Assembly (NCBI GenBank): GCA_025358075.1 | Contig: JANYKU010000046.1 | Location: 22,881 to 86,880, forward strand | Source: Ilumatobacteraceae bacterium | Lineage (GTDB): Bacteria; Actinomycetota; Acidimicrobiia; Acidimicrobiales; Ilumatobacteraceae | Length of the DNA stretch: 64,000 bases | Direction: 5' to 3' | Shown here: positions 19,301-29,698 of the stretch, in pieces | How the letters are laid out: each line of letters opens with the position of its first letter | Position numbering within the stretch: position 1 is the stretch's first letter | Made by a program: the position numbers and the translations under genes | Notes under the pieces: generated by a model | The model's input: the letters and a program-made list of their open reading frames with translations, nothing else | What the model was told of the DNA's origin: nothing | Database searches by the model: none

Positions 19301-20916
19301 GCGAGGCCGAGTACGTCGATCGAGATCTCGCGCATTCGGTACTTCTGGATCTTGCCGGTGACGGTCATCGGGAAGTCGTCGGTCACGTGCACGTAGCGGG
19401 GGATCTTGAAGTGGGCGATGCGACCGGCGCAGAACGCGGCGAGGTCGTCGCGTGTCATCGTGGTTCCATCGCGAAGGTGCACCCAGGCGACGAGCTCCTC
19501 GCCGTACTTCTGGTCGGGTACGCCGACCACTTGCACGTCGACGATGTCGGGATGGGTGTAGAGGAACTCCTCGACCTCGCGTGGATAGATGTTCTCGCCA
19601 CCGCGGATGATCATGTCCTTGATGCGTCCGACGATGCTGACGTACCCCTGGTCGTCCATCACTGCCAGGTCACCGCTGTGCATCCAGCCATCCGCATCGA
19701 TGGCTTCGGCAGTCATCTGCGGTTCGTTCCAGTAGCCGAGCATCACCGAGTACCCCTTGGTGCAGAGCTCACCCGGTGCGTTGCGGGCGACCGTGGCACC
19801 GCTGGCGGCATCGATGACTTTGATCTGCACGTGCGGGTGCACTCGCCCGACGCTGCCGACGCGCTTCTCCAGCGGATCGTCGGGTGAGGTTTGCGTCGAC
19901 ACAGGTGAGGTCTCGGTCATGCCGTACCCGATGGTGACCTCGTGCATGTGCATCTCGTCGACGCATTGCTTCATGACCTCGGTCGGGCACGGCGAACCGG
20001 CCATCATCCCGGTGCGCAGCGACGACAGATCGAAGTTGTTGAACTCGGGATGACCGAGCATGGCGATGAACATGGTCGGCACGCCGAGCACGCTGGTGCA
20101 GCGTTCGGCCTCGATCGCCTGCAATGTGCTGAGCGCGTCGAACGAGGGTGCCGGCAACACCGTCGTGGTGGCGTGCGTGAGGCAGGCGAGGTTGCCGATC
20201 ACCATTCCGAAGCAGTGGTAGAACGGAACCGGGATGCACACCCGGTCGGCGTCGGTGTACCGGAATCCCTCACCCAGGAACTGGCCGTTGTTGAGCAGGT
20301 TGCGATGGCTGAGGGTCGCGCCCTTCGGAAAGCCGGTGGTGCCGCTGGTGTATTGGATGTTGATCGGGTCGAGGTTGGTCAGCGAAGCGGCGCGGGCGGC
20401 AAGCTCGGCGGACGAGATGTGATCACCGCCGGCGAGCAAAGCATCCCAGTCGGGCGTACCGAGGAACACGACGTGCTCGAGATCGGGCAGCGAGCCACGA
20501 ACGCTGCCGACCATCGCAGCGTAGTCACTGGTCTTGAAGCCGGTTGCCGACACCAACGCCCGGCAGCCCGACTGGGCGAGGGCGAATCGCAGCTCTTCGG
20601 TTTGATAGGCGGGATTGATGTTGACCAGGATCACGCCGACCTTGGCCGCAGCGAACTGGAGGTACACCCACTCGGCGTTGTTGGGGCTCCACATTCCGAC
20701 GCGGTCGCCCTTGTCGAGACCGAGACCGAGCAGACCTCGGGCAAGTCGATCGACGTGTTCGGCGAGCTGGCGATAGGTGTGCCGGATCCCCTGGAACGGA
20801 ACTATCAATGCCTCGCGGTCGGCGTTGCCGGCGACGATTCGGTCGAACGCCGAGCCAATCGTCTCTTCCAACAGCGGCAGATCGGTGTTGCCGATCGCAT
20901 GCGCAATGGTCGTCAT
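19297..20916 (-). CDS. Acyl-CoA synthetase, AMP-binding (ANL) family
   Basis: Adenylate-forming ligase of 539 residues, most like medium/long-chain fatty acyl-CoA synthetases (FadD-type). Seen: P-loop [21 protein letters not shown], the ATP-binding [13 protein letters not shown], hinge [16 protein letters not shown] and the catalytic C-terminal Lys in [11 protein letters not shown]. All core motifs are intact, unlike the damaged relative at 61831. It converges on the MFS-GNAT gene with a 4-bp overlap. Confidence 0.93.
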   Translation of the reverse strand: MTTIAHAIGNTDLPLLEETIGSAFDRIVAGNADREALIVPFQGIRHTYRQLAEHVDRLARGLLGLGLDKGDRVGMWSPNNAEWVYLQFAAAKVGVILVNINPAYQTEELRFALAQSGCRALVSATGFKTSDYAAMVGSVRGSLPDLEHVVFLGTPDWDALLAGGDHISSAELAARAASLTNLDPINIQYTSGTTGFPKGATLSHRNLLNNGQFLGEGFRYTDADRVCIPVPFYHCFGMVIGNLACLTHATTTVLPAPSFDALSTLQAIEAERCTSVLGVPTMFIAMLGHPEFNNFDLSSLRTGMMAGSPCPTEVMKQCVDEMHMHEVTIGYGMTETSPVSTQTSPDDPLEKRVGSVGRVHPHVQIKVIDAASGATVARNAPGELCTKGYSVMLGYWNEPQMTAEAIDADGWMHSGDLAVMDDQGYVSIVGRIKDMIIRGGENIYPREVEEFLYTHPDIVDVQVVGVPDQKYGEELVAWVHLRDGTTMTRDDLAAFCAGRIAHFKIPRYVHVTDDFPMTVTGKIQKYRMREISIDVLGLA

Positions 20917-21013
20917 CGGCCCCCGATCGTCGGATGCTGCGGAAACAACGACTGTATATGCTTCGCCGCGCAGGGGGTAGGCGCAGGGGCTTGGCGAGGA
21001 GAGGGTAGGCGAC

Positions 21014-21877
21014 TTGGGAGAGCACGAGGCGACGGGACTGCACTACCTGGCTCTGGTCGCCGACTTGCTGCAGCGAGCAAGACTGGCATCGGCAGAGGGT
21101 GGGGTTTGGGAGGCAGGGGACCTGCAGTGGTCGTGGCGGCGCGACCAGCACCTCGACCCTGCAAATGCGAGGTTCTGGATGGACGATGACGGTCGTCCGA
21201 TCGGAGCCGTGATCGTCACCGAACACCCCGACGCCACGGGCCTCGACGTCATTGCCATGCCCGACGAGACCGAGCTTGCTCGCAACGAGATGTGGCCGCA
21301 CGCGCTCGACCGAATGGCTGGCCTTCGCGATGTACCGATCGAGGTCGAGGTGCGCGACGACGATGTCGCTACGGCCACGTTGCTGCGAGAGGCTGGATTT
21401 GTCGTCGTCGAGCCGATGGCGATGTCGTGCTGGATGCCCGCCGCCGAGCGCGCCGCGATCCCGACGATCGTTTCGGGATTCCGGCTCCGCTCGACCGCGG
21501 ATCGTGCGACGGATCCGCACCACATGGCAACCCGCAGCGGACCGCATGTCGGGGCGCGGTTGCAGGAGTGCTCGCTCTACCGACCGGAGCTCGATCTGTA
21601 CATCGAGGCACCCGATGGAGATGTGGCGGGCTACGCGCTGTTCTGGGCCGACCCGATCACGCGGGTCGGGCTCCTCGAGCCGATGAGAATCGAAGACCGG
21701 CATCAGCACAAGGGACTAGGCACGCACCTCGTCCGCGCCGGTCTCGAACTGCTCGCCCATCATGGTTGCACGAGGCTGAAGGTGACCTACCTCGACGGCA
21801 ATGAGCCGGCCCGGCTGCTCTACATCGGCAGCGGGTTCCACCCACGCACTCCGAGCCGGACGTACCGACGTACGTGA
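21014..21877 (+). CDS. Tandem GNAT-domain acetyltransferase
   Basis: Protein of 287 residues with two GNAT-like halves. The N-terminal half (about 1-150) is degenerate; the C-terminal half carries a clear acetyl-CoA loop [16 protein letters not shown] and [17 protein letters not shown]. The layout resembles mycothiol-synthase-like proteins, but the similarity is too weak to assign that role. TTG start at 21014, preceded by the purine-rich GAGGAGAGGG. Divergent from the acyl-CoA synthetase with 97 bases between. Confidence 0.78.
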   Translation: MGEHEATGLHYLALVADLLQRARLASAEGGVWEAGDLQWSWRRDQHLDPANARFWMDDDGRPIGAVIVTEHPDATGLDVIAMPDETELARNEMWPHALDRMAGLRDVPIEVEVRDDDVATATLLREAGFVVVEPMAMSCWMPAAERAAIPTIVSGFRLRSTADRATDPHHMATRSGPHVGARLQECSLYRPELDLYIEAPDGDVAGYALFWADPITRVGLLEPMRIEDRHQHKGLGTHLVRAGLELLAHHGCTRLKVTYLDGNEPARLLYIGSGFHPRTPSRTYRRT

Positions 21878-21893
21878 CCGTAAGGTTGCCCCC

Positions 21894-22832
21894 ATGAGGG
21901 TGATCGGTGTTGTTGAGTACGGCGGCCCAGAAGCACTTCGGATCTTCGACGTCCCGGAGCCGCACGCCGGCCCGGGGCAGTTGCGCATCCGGGTCCGCGC
22001 CGCAACCGTCAACCCCACCGACACTGCGGTTCGCAATGGTGCGCGGGCCGACGCTCAGAAGGAGTTTTCGCCACCGTTCGTACCCGGCATGGAGGTGGCC
22101 GGCGTGCTCGACGAGTTCGGCGAAGGGGTCGGCATCGACTTGGTGCGCGGCGAGCAGGTGATGGCGATCGTGGTGCCTCGCGGCTCGCACGGCGGTTACG
22201 CCGAGTTCGTCGTGGTGCCGGTCGAGTCGGTGGTACGCATCCCCGCCCGGGCCAGCCTGGCCGAAGCGGCGACTCTACCGATGAACGGGCTCACGGCTCG
22301 CCTGGCCCTCGACCTCCTCGCCCTTCGGCCCGGCCAGACGTTGGCCGTTACGGGCGCGGCGGGTGCCTTCGGTGGGTATGTCGTGCAACTCGCCAAGGCG
22401 GAGGGCTTGCGGGTGATCGGCGATGCCTCGCCCACCGACACCGATCTCGTGCGTGCGCTTGGGGCCGACGAGGTCGTCGCCCGTGGCGATGATGTAGCCG
22501 ACCGCATCCGCGCCATCGTCCCGCAGGGTGTCGACGGGCTCGCCGATGGCGCGTTGCTCCACGCCAAGGCACTGCCCGCGGTGCGCGATGGCGGTGGGCT
22601 GGCCGCGGTGCGTACGTTCTCCGACGACACCGAGCGGGGCATCACGGTTCATCCGGTGTGGGTGCGCGAGTACGTGCGCGAGCACGCCAAGCTCGACCAA
22701 CTTCGTCGACAGGTCGAGGACGGCGTCATCACGCTGCGGGTGGCCCGAACCTTTGCGCCGGAGGACGCCACCGAGGCTCACCGCGTGCTCGAACGCGGAG
22801 GCACGCGGGGCCGCCTCGTCATCACGTTCTAG
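21894..22832 (+). CDS. NADP-dependent quinone oxidoreductase-like (MDR family)
   Basis: Zinc-independent medium-chain reductase of 312 residues. Seen: VPGMEVAGVLDEFGEG, LPMNGLTARLAL, nucleotide-binding TGAAGAFGGYVVQLAK and the C-terminal GRLVITF typical of quinone oxidoreductase/enoyl reductase relatives. No structural zinc cysteines. The ATG at 21894 is 16 bases after the GNAT gene; the open frame upstream overlaps it and is not used. Confidence 0.87.
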   Translation: MRVIGVVEYGGPEALRIFDVPEPHAGPGQLRIRVRAATVNPTDTAVRNGARADAQKEFSPPFVPGMEVAGVLDEFGEGVGIDLVRGEQVMAIVVPRGSHGGYAEFVVVPVESVVRIPARASLAEAATLPMNGLTARLALDLLALRPGQTLAVTGAAGAFGGYVVQLAKAEGLRVIGDASPTDTDLVRALGADEVVARGDDVADRIRAIVPQGVDGLADGALLHAKALPAVRDGGGLAAVRTFSDDTERGITVHPVWVREYVREHAKLDQLRRQVEDGVITLRVARTFAPEDATEAHRVLERGGTRGRLVITF

Positions 22833-22859
22833 GTCGTCGACGCGACGTGGCAGACTCTC

Positions 22860-23783
22860 GTGGTCGTGCTTGCCAGTCCCCTTCTCCGTATCGATCGACT
22901 CACCAAGCGATATCCGGGGGTGACGGCGCTCGATGGCCTCACCATCGAACTGCCACGCGGGCTCGTCGGGCTGGTCGGTGCCAACGGTGCCGGCAAAACG
23001 ACGATGTTTCGTATGCTCCTCGGGATCTCGAAGCCGACGGAGGGCAGCATCGAGGTCTGCGGGATCGACGTGGCGAAGGATCCGATCGGCGTGCGGTCGC
23101 GGCTCGGCTACATGCCGGAGCACGACTGCCTGCCGCTCGATCAGACCGCGGCCGACGTGGTGTCGACGTTCGGCGAGCTGAGCGGGCTTCCGGCTCGGGC
23201 GGCACGGCAGCGAGCCTCCGACATCCTCGATCTGGTCGGACTCGACGAAGCACGCTTCCGGCCGATCGGCGGGTTCAGTACCGGCATGCGCCAGCGCACC
23301 AAGCTCGCCCAGGCCCTCGTCGGCGATCCTGAGTTGGTGCTGCTCGACGAGCCCACCGCCGGGCTCGATCCACTCGGACGTGAAGAGATGCTGGCACTCG
23401 TCGCCCGTCTCGGTACGTTCGGGATCTCGGTGATCATGGCCACACATCTCCTCGACGACGTCCAGCAGGTGTGCGACCACGTCGTGATGATCGACGCCGG
23501 TCGCCTGGTGGTTTCCGGTGGCACCGACTCACTGCTCGAGCGCACCGGGCTCGTCACGGTCGACGTCGGCGTACGCGGCGACGAGCTCGTGGCCGGTCTG
23601 GTTCTGGTTGGCCTCGCCGCGGTGGCCGAAGACGGTCTGGTCGAAGTCACCGTCGAGGGCAACCATCAGATGGACCTGCTGCGAGATGTGATCGCAGAGC
23701 GCGGGCTGCCGCTGTATCGATTGTCGACGCGATTGACCTCGCTCGACGAAGTGTTCCTGCGTCTCGCGGGGACCCAGTCATGA
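22860..23783 (+). CDS. ABC-2 exporter ATP-binding protein, first of two pairs
   Basis: ATPase subunit of 307 residues. Walker A GANGAGKTTM, signature FSTGMRQRTKLAQA (a Thr/Met variant of LSGGQ common in ABC-2 systems), Walker B LLDEPTAGLDP and H-loop MATHLLDD. GTG start at 22860 (another GTG two codons later is possible). Its stop overlaps the permease start by ATGA. It heads a four-gene run with two ATPase-permease pairs. Confidence 0.92.
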   Translation: MVVLASPLLRIDRLTKRYPGVTALDGLTIELPRGLVGLVGANGAGKTTMFRMLLGISKPTEGSIEVCGIDVAKDPIGVRSRLGYMPEHDCLPLDQTAADVVSTFGELSGLPARAARQRASDILDLVGLDEARFRPIGGFSTGMRQRTKLAQALVGDPELVLLDEPTAGLDPLGREEMLALVARLGTFGISVIMATHLLDDVQQVCDHVVMIDAGRLVVSGGTDSLLERTGLVTVDVGVRGDELVAGLVLVGLAAVAEDGLVEVTVEGNHQMDLLRDVIAERGLPLYRLSTRLTSLDEVFLRLAGTQS

Positions 23784-24673
23784 GCATGGCCGGCGCCGGT
23801 GCGGTCTACGACCGCGGCTACCGGCCGTACGACGGGTCGCGTGGTCGGCGTGGGGCGGCGACGTTCGCGTTGTACAAGGCATCGATACGGCGAGCCCTCG
23901 GCCTCAGGCGAACGTGGCGGCAGAAGTTCGCCCCGTTCGTCCTCCTCGGCATCGTCACGATCCCGGCAGTCGTCAACGTCGGGATCGGCTACGTGACGCG
24001 AGACCGGCTCGACAACAAGATCGAGATCATCACGTATCGCAACTACGTCGGGGTGTCGTCGGCACTCCTGTTGTTCGTCGCCCTCGTCGCCCCCGACGTG
24101 ATGTGTCCCGATCGGCGGCAGAAGGTGCTCCCGTTGATGTTCGCCCGGCCCCTGACCGGAGTCGACTATGTGATTGCGAAGGTCGGCGCGATCGGCTCGA
24201 TCCTGTTCGCGTTCTCGTTCCTGCCGCAGGTCGTGCTGTTCGTTGGCAACATGCTCGTCAGCGACAGCGCCGGGAAGTACTTCACCGGCCATCTCGACAT
24301 CTTGTGGAGGGTGCCGGTCACGGTGTTGATGTTGGCCGCCTTCTACGCGGTCGTCGGTGTCGCCATCGGGTCCTTGACCGATCGCCGCATCGTCGCCGGT
24401 TCTGCGGTGATCGGATTGCTGCTGATCACCTCGATTGCGTCAAGCGTCATGGTCGGCGAAATCGTCAACGGTCACGGCTCCATCGCCGCACTCGTCAATG
24501 TGCTGTCGTTGCCGCTGTACCTACGCGACCTCGTGTTCCTCGGGCACATCGATCCCACCTCACCACTGGCGGGGGTGAGCAATGGCGGGCTGTTCGCCGT
24601 CGCTACCTACGTCGCCATTCTGCTCGTCGGGGTCGGCGTGCTGCTGCAACGGTATCGCTGGGTCGAGCACTGA
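23780..24673 (+). CDS. ABC-2 exporter permease, first pair
   Basis: Integral membrane protein of 297 residues. A basic cytoplasmic N-terminus (YDRGYRPYDGSRGRR) precedes about six hydrophobic segments. It pairs with the preceding ATPase through an ATGA overlap, and its stop overlaps the next ATPase start as TGATG. Exporter substrate unknown. The frame is open upstream, but the ATG at 23780 is supported by the overlap. Confidence 0.87.
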   Translation: MSMAGAGAVYDRGYRPYDGSRGRRGAATFALYKASIRRALGLRRTWRQKFAPFVLLGIVTIPAVVNVGIGYVTRDRLDNKIEIITYRNYVGVSSALLLFVALVAPDVMCPDRRQKVLPLMFARPLTGVDYVIAKVGAIGSILFAFSFLPQVVLFVGNMLVSDSAGKYFTGHLDILWRVPVTVLMLAAFYAVVGVAIGSLTDRRIVAGSAVIGLLLITSIASSVMVGEIVNGHGSIAALVNVLSLPLYLRDLVFLGHIDPTSPLAGVSNGGLFAVATYVAILLVGVGVLLQRYRWVEH

Positions 24674-25638
24674 TGACTGCCATTGGAGGTGGTTCTGGCA
24701 TCGTCAACGACCCGGCATTCGCCGACGACGCCACCGTCGAGGTTGCCGACGTGTCGGTGTGGTTCGGCCCGAAGGTGGCGCTTTCCGAGTTGAGCTGCTC
24801 GTTCGGGCCCGGCGTCACGGGCCTGCTCGGACCCAACGGTGCCGGGAAGACGACGCTGATGCGGGCGATGACCGGGCTGGTCGGCGTCAACCAGGGCACG
24901 GTGCGAATCGAAGGCCGTGACCCACGGCGTGATCGGCAGGTGCACGGTCGCATGGCGCTGGTCCCTGAGGACGAAGCGGTGCCGGCCGGACTCACCGCTC
25001 GTCAACTCGTGCGGTACACGGCCGACCTGTTTGGCGTCACCGATCCCGAAGCGCCCGACAAGGCCCTTCACAGCGTTGCCATGCTCGACGTCGCGGACCG
25101 GCGGGTCGACGGCTTCAGCAAGGGGATGCGGCAACGAACCAAGGTCGCCGCGGCATTGGTCACCGATCCGCAAGTGCTTGTGCTCGACGAGCCGTTGAAC
25201 GGCGCCGACCCCGTGCAGCGACTGCACCTGATCGACCTCTTCAAGCAGCTCGGCGCCAGCGGGCGCACGGTCATCGTCAGCTCGCACGTCCTCAACGAGG
25301 TGGAGCGCATGGCCGAGCGGGTGATCGTGCTGATGCACGGGCGCCTGGCCGCGGCAGGTGGACGCCACGCGATACGCGATGCGATGGACGATCGCCCTCG
25401 GCACGTGCTGGTGCGCAGCGATGACGGCAGGCGGCTGGCGGCGGCGCTGATCGCCCTGCAATCGGTGGCCGGAGTCACCTTCGATTCGTCACGCGACGGG
25501 CTCGTGATCCAGACCGTGCAGGCACGCGAACTGGCGATCGCGCTCCCTCGCCTGGCACGCGACGCGTCGATCCGCCTCCTCGAGGTACGTGCGCTCGACG
25601 ACTCGCTCGAGAGCCTGTTCCGGGAGCTCGTTCGATGA
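24673..25638 (+). CDS. ABC-2 exporter ATP-binding protein, second pair
   Basis: ATPase subunit of 321 residues. Walker A GPNGAGKTTLMRAM, signature FSKGMRQRTKVAAA, Walker B VLDEPLNGADP and H-loop VSSHVLNEVERM. The D-loop has NGADP in place of TGLDP. A C-terminal tail of about 90 residues follows. Its ATG overlaps the preceding stop by one base and its own stop overlaps the next permease. Confidence 0.92.
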   Translation: MTAIGGGSGIVNDPAFADDATVEVADVSVWFGPKVALSELSCSFGPGVTGLLGPNGAGKTTLMRAMTGLVGVNQGTVRIEGRDPRRDRQVHGRMALVPEDEAVPAGLTARQLVRYTADLFGVTDPEAPDKALHSVAMLDVADRRVDGFSKGMRQRTKVAAALVTDPQVLVLDEPLNGADPVQRLHLIDLFKQLGASGRTVIVSSHVLNEVERMAERVIVLMHGRLAAAGGRHAIRDAMDDRPRHVLVRSDDGRRLAAALIALQSVAGVTFDSSRDGLVIQTVQARELAIALPRLARDASIRLLEVRALDDSLESLFRELVR

Positions 25639-26411
25639 CCGACCAGTTGCAGCTCACGTCGCCGCGTCGACGATCGCGATTCGCCGCAATCGTCATCTAC
25701 ACACTGCAATCCTGCATTCCGCCGAAACGGTGGTTCGCCCTCTTGCTGCCATGCGTCGGGGCGCTGTTGTTCGGGTTGCTCGCACTCGCCGTCGACAACC
25801 ACTTTCCGACCGCCGAGCGTGCGTTCGCCAACGTCGCCGCCGAAGGGATCTTCGCCCTCGTCATGCCGATCGCCGCACTCGTGATCGGTGACGCCGTGCT
25901 CGGCGCCGAGGTGCGCGCCGGCACGTTCCACTTCACCTGGCTGTCGCCGACGCCGACCTGGCAGATCGTGCTCGGCCGCTGGCTCGCCGGATCATTCGTC
26001 GCCTTGGTGACCATTGCTCCAGCCAGCGCGCTTGCTGCGGTCATCGCCGGCGCGGGGTCGAGCGCCGGCGCAGCGTTCCTCGCCGCCGCCGTCGGCAGCA
26101 TGTCGTACGTTGCCCTGTTCATCGCCATCGGCTGCATCACCCGCCGCACCGCGGTGTGGTCGCTGGCGATCGTCTTTCTCGTCGAACGACTCCTCGGCGC
26201 GGCACTCACAGGTATCGCCCAGCTGTCACCAACATGGGAATCACGGGCGATCTTCCTCGGCTACCTCGACGATCCGCCTGCCCGGCTCATACGCAGTGGC
26301 ATCCCACAGGGCGGCGCCGCGGTCGTGCGGCTGCTGATCGTCACGGTCGTCGCCCTCGTTGTCGCCAACTGGCGGATGGCGCGCCTGCGACTGTCTGGCG
26401 CAGCGGACTGA
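25635..26411 (+). CDS. ABC-2 exporter permease, second pair
   Basis: Integral membrane protein of 258 residues with about six hydrophobic segments and the ABC-2 amphipathic stretch LSPTPTWQIVLGRWLAG. Its start overlaps the second ATPase by ATGA. Together the four genes could make two separate exporters or one heterotetramer with two ATPases and two permeases. Confidence 0.86.
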   Translation: MTDQLQLTSPRRRSRFAAIVIYTLQSCIPPKRWFALLLPCVGALLFGLLALAVDNHFPTAERAFANVAAEGIFALVMPIAALVIGDAVLGAEVRAGTFHFTWLSPTPTWQIVLGRWLAGSFVALVTIAPASALAAVIAGAGSSAGAAFLAAAVGSMSYVALFIAIGCITRRTAVWSLAIVFLVERLLGAALTGIAQLSPTWESRAIFLGYLDDPPARLIRSGIPQGGAAVVRLLIVTVVALVVANWRMARLRLSGAAD

Positions 26412-26435
26412 CCGCTTCTGTTAGCGTCGAGCGCC

Positions 26436-26858
26436 GTGAATGAGATCATCGTCGGAGTCGATGGCAGTGCTACCGCTCGTATGGCCGCCGACGAGGCTGC
26501 CCTGCTTGCCCACAACTACAGCAGGCCGCTGCACATCGTGCTGTCGATGACCCGCAACACCAGCCAGCAGGTGCGTGGCGGCGGGTCGGAAACCTGGCAC
26601 TTCGATTCGGTCGGCATCGCCGAAGAGTCGTTGAAGGCGCTGGTCGGCGAGTTGCGGGCCACGGTCCCCGACACTACGTATGCCGTGGTGTTGGCCGACC
26701 CAGCGACGGCGTTGTGCGACGAAGCCGTGCGCCTCGATGCGTCGATGATCGTCGTCGGCAACAAGCGGGTGCAGGGTGCTGCACGGGTGCTCGGCTCGAT
26801 CGCCGGAGACGTCGCCAAGCGCGCTCCATGCAACGTGCTCATCGTCCACACCCACTGA
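26436..26858 (+). CDS. Universal stress protein (UspA family)
   Basis: Single-domain USP of 140 residues. N-terminal IIVGVDGSATARMAADEA and the ATP-binding loop VGNKRVQGAARVLGSIAGDV near the end match the ATP-binding subclass (G-x2-G-x9-G-S/T type). GTG start, 24 bases after the ABC permease. Probably a stress or dormancy-linked ATP sensor; the partner is unknown. Confidence 0.9.
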   Translation: MNEIIVGVDGSATARMAADEAALLAHNYSRPLHIVLSMTRNTSQQVRGGGSETWHFDSVGIAEESLKALVGELRATVPDTTYAVVLADPATALCDEAVRLDASMIVVGNKRVQGAARVLGSIAGDVAKRAPCNVLIVHTH

Positions 26859-26882
26859 CCGACGTCTCCGCGCCTCTGAACT

Positions 26883-27926
26883 TCACACGGCGGGTTGCTG
26901 CTGGGTGATGCAGTGGATGCCGCCGCCCGCTTCGAAGATCGTGCGGGCATCGACCAAAACGACCTCGCGGCCCGCGTACAAACGACTCAGGGTTGCCACC
27001 GCGTCGTCGTCACGGGTGTCATCGAACGCACACAGGATGACGGCGCCGTTGCACACGTAGTGGTTGATGTACGACCAGTCGACGATGCCGTTGTCGGTGT
27101 GCGTGACGGTCGGCGCCTCGATCTCGATGACCTCCAGCGATCGGTCGCGTGCGTCGGTGAACGAACGCAGCAGCGCGATGTTCTCGCGGCTGACCTCGTG
27201 GTCGGGATGCGTGGGATCCGGCTGTGAGTGCGCCACCACGACCCCCGGACGAACGAATGCGGCGACGATGTCGATGTGCCCCCGGGTGCCGAAGCGTTGG
27301 TAGTCCTTGGTGAGGCCACGCGGCAGCCACAGCACCTTGTGCACACCCAGCCGCGCCCGCAGTTCGGTCTCGACGTCGTCGGCATCCCAGCCGGGGTTGC
27401 GGTCGGGGTCGAGTTGCACCGTGCGCGTGATCATCACGGTGCCGTCGCCATCGACGTGGATGCCGCCGCCTTCGTTGACCATCGCCGACTCGAACAGTTC
27501 GGCGCCGGCCAGACCGGCCGCGTACCCGCCGACGTGCTGCTCGTCGTCCCACCTGGAGAACGCCTGTTGCCCCCAGCCATTGAACCGCCAATGAACGGCG
27601 CCAAGCCGGCCGTCGGGGTGTGTGACGAACGTGGGTCCACTGTCGCGGAACCAGCATTCGTCGAGCGCCGTTTCATGGATGCTGACGGACGGATCGACGA
27701 GCGCTCGGGCAGCCTGGGCATCGCCGATCTTGCAGATCAGCGAGACCGGCTCGAATCGGGCAATGGCGTTGACCACCGCTGCCCACGCCTGGCGCGAGCG
27801 GCCGAGCTCGCCCTCGGTGTCGTCGCCGAACGTGATGCATTCGGGCGGGAACTCCATCCACGTGCGCTCGTGGCGCGCCCATTCCGGCGGCATCGAGAAC
27901 CCAGCGCTGTCGGAACGTGCCGTCAC
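26883..27926 (-). CDS. aguA: Agmatine deiminase
   Basis: Guanidino-modifying enzyme of 347 residues that converts agmatine to N-carbamoylputrescine and ammonia. Seen: the substrate loop DECWFRDSGPTFV, MVNEGGGIHVDGDG, the RGHIDIVAAFV segment and the catalytic cysteine in GGGIHCITQQQP (C339). These match agmatine deiminases rather than arginine deiminases. The GTG start overlaps the ureC stop (GTGA), so translation is coupled to the urease-like subunit. An open frame continues upstream through ureC but is not coding. N-carbamoylputrescine amidohydrolase, the usual next enzyme, is not in the window. Confidence 0.92.
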   Translation of the reverse strand: MTARSDSAGFSMPPEWARHERTWMEFPPECITFGDDTEGELGRSRQAWAAVVNAIARFEPVSLICKIGDAQAARALVDPSVSIHETALDECWFRDSGPTFVTHPDGRLGAVHWRFNGWGQQAFSRWDDEQHVGGYAAGLAGAELFESAMVNEGGGIHVDGDGTVMITRTVQLDPDRNPGWDADDVETELRARLGVHKVLWLPRGLTKDYQRFGTRGHIDIVAAFVRPGVVVAHSQPDPTHPDHEVSRENIALLRSFTDARDRSLEVIEIEAPTVTHTDNGIVDWSYINHYVCNGAVILCAFDDTRDDDAVATLSRLYAGREVVLVDARTIFEAGGGIHCITQQQPAV

Positions 27927-29698
27927 AGGAAGTACAGCCGGCTCAGCGATACCGACTCGGCCGGTTCGGAGTACACGGTGTTGCCCTCGAACGACACCCT
28001 CCCGCTCTTCGGGTCGACATCGACGTGCCCGAGCCGATTGTTGAACACGAGGTCGGCGGGCCCGATGTTGCGCGTGCCGCGCACTGCGACGCGGCGGCGA
28101 CGCGTGGTCATGTGGTCGTCGCCGGCATCGACGGCCGCTTGGCTGACGAAGGCCACCGACAGGTCTGCCGCAGTGGATCCGAACGAGCCGAACTGCGGGC
28201 CGAGCACCAGTGGCTCGGATGAGTCGGTGGCGGCGTTGGGGTCGCCGGTGACGCCGTAGGCCGGAAAGCCACTCTTCAGAACCAGTTGCGGCTTTGCCCC
28301 GAAATGATCGGGTCGCCACAGCACGATGTCGGCCAACTTGCCGATGTCGAGTGAACCGATCTCGTGGTTGAGCCCGTGGGCGATCGCTGGGTTGATCGTG
28401 AGCTTGGCGACGTATCGCCGCACGCGCTCGTTGTCATGGACCGTCGGGCCGTCACCCACACCTTGCTCGATCTGTTGACGCTTCATGTGAGCCGCGAGTT
28501 GGAACGTACGCCTCACGGTCTCCCCTGCCCTGCCCATGCCCTGCGCGTCACTGGAGGTGATGCCGATCACGCCGAGATCGTGCAACACACCCTCGGCTCC
28601 CATCGTCGCCCCGCGAATCCGATCGGTGACGAGGTGGTGGTCGCTGGCCGAGTGATGGTTGAGGCCATGCGCGGCGAAGATCATCTCGTAGTGCTCGTCG
28701 AGCGCATCGCGCCCGAACGGCAGCGTGGGATTGGTGCTCGAGCCGATCACGTTGGGTACGCCGGCCAGCTTCAACACGTTGGGCACGTGACCACCGCCGC
28801 AGCCCTCGATGTGAAAGGCGTGGATGGTGCGGCCGGCGAGCACGCTGAGCGTGTCTTCCACCGACAAGCACTCGTTGAGGCCGTCGGTGTGCAACGCAAC
28901 CTGCACGTCGAACTGCTCGGCCACGTTGAGCGCGGTGTCGAGGGCGCGGGTGTGCGCGCCCATGTCTTCGTGCACCTTGAAACCGCATGCTCCGCCTTCG
29001 ACCAAGGCCTCGATGAGCGGCGCCTCGCTCGACGATGAGCCACGACCGAGGAAGCCGATGTTGACCGGCCACTGGTCGAAGCTGTTGAACGCATGGCGCA
29101 ACGCCCACGGCGAGTTGACGCCGACGCCCCACACCGGGCCGAACTCCTGGCCGATGATCGTGGTCACACCGGAGGCCAGTGACGCTTCCATGATCCGCGG
29201 CGACAACAGGTGGACATGCGTGTCGATCGCCCCGGCCGTGGCGATCAACCCCTCGCCCGAGATGATCGTCGTGCCGGTGCCAACGACCACATCGACGTCG
29301 TCCATCATGTCGGGGTTGCCCGCACGCCCGATCCCGCAGATCCGACCGGCGCGGATGCCGATCGACACCTTGCCGATCTGTCGCGTGGCGTCGATCACCA
29401 CGACGTTGGAGATCACCACGTCGCACGTCTCGCTGACTGCGGCGGCCTTGAGCATGAGGCCGTCGCGTGCGGTCTTGCCGAACCCAGCAAGGAACTCGTT
29501 GCCTCGCTCCTGGGCGTCGTACTCGATCTCGACGACCAACCCCGTGTCGCCGAGACGGACACGATCGCCGACCGTGGGGCCGTGAATGGCCGCATAGTCG
29601 TCGGGCAGGATCTCATCAGGATGCAGATGGTCGTGAGGCACCTGGCCATCGGCGTGGTCGTGCTCGAATTGGCCGTGCGAATGCCGCTCGTCGGTCAC
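27923..29698 (-). CDS. ureC: Divergent urease alpha subunit with His-rich N-terminus
   Basis: Nickel amidohydrolase catalytic subunit of 591 residues. Metal ligands of the family are kept: H161, H163, carbamylated K241 in GFKVHED, H270 in [11 protein letters not shown]296 in [10 protein letters not shown] and D384 in [10 protein letters not shown]. The mobile flap is altered: where Klebsiella urease has Cys319-His320-His321, this protein has Ala343-His344-Gly345, followed by [10 protein letters not shown]. The first 26 residues contain seven His, like metal-storage tails. It overlaps UreAB by 4 bases and agmatine deiminase by GTGA. No ureD, E, F or G lies in the window. It may be a second, accessory-poor urease or may act on another ureido compound. 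Confidence 0.9.
   Translation of the reverse strand: MTDERHSHGQFEHDHADGQVPHDHLHPDEILPDDYAAIHGPTVGDRVRLGDTGLVVEIEYDAQERGNEFLAGFGKTARDGLMLKAAAVSETCDVVISNVVVIDATRQIGKVSIGIRAGRICGIGRAGNPDMMDDVDVVVGTGTTIISGEGLIATAGAIDTHVHLLSPRIMEASLASGVTTIIGQEFGPVWGVGVNSPWALRHAFNSFDQWPVNIGFLGRGSSSSEAPLIEALVEGGACGFKVHEDMGAHTRALDTALNVAEQFDVQVALHTDGLNECLSVEDTLSVLAGRTIHAFHIEGCGGGHVPNVLKLAGVPNVIGSSTNPTLPFGRDALDEHYEMIFAAHGLNHHSASDHHLVTDRIRGATMGAEGVLHDLGVIGITSSDAQGMGRAGETVRRTFQLAAHMKRQQIEQGVGDGPTVHDNERVRRYVAKLTINPAIAHGLNHEIGSLDIGKLADIVLWRPDHFGAKPQLVLKSGFPAYGVTGDPNAATDSSEPLVLGPQFGSFGSTAADLSVAFVSQAAVDAGDDHMTTRRRRVAVRGTRNIGPADLVFNNRLGHVDVDPKSGRVSFEGNTVYSEPAESVSLSRLYFL

Noticed and set aside
27927..28319. N-terminal extension of agmatine deiminase
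   Set aside because: Arg-rich shadow of ureC; the GTG at 27926 overlapping the ureC stop gives the normal protein length.
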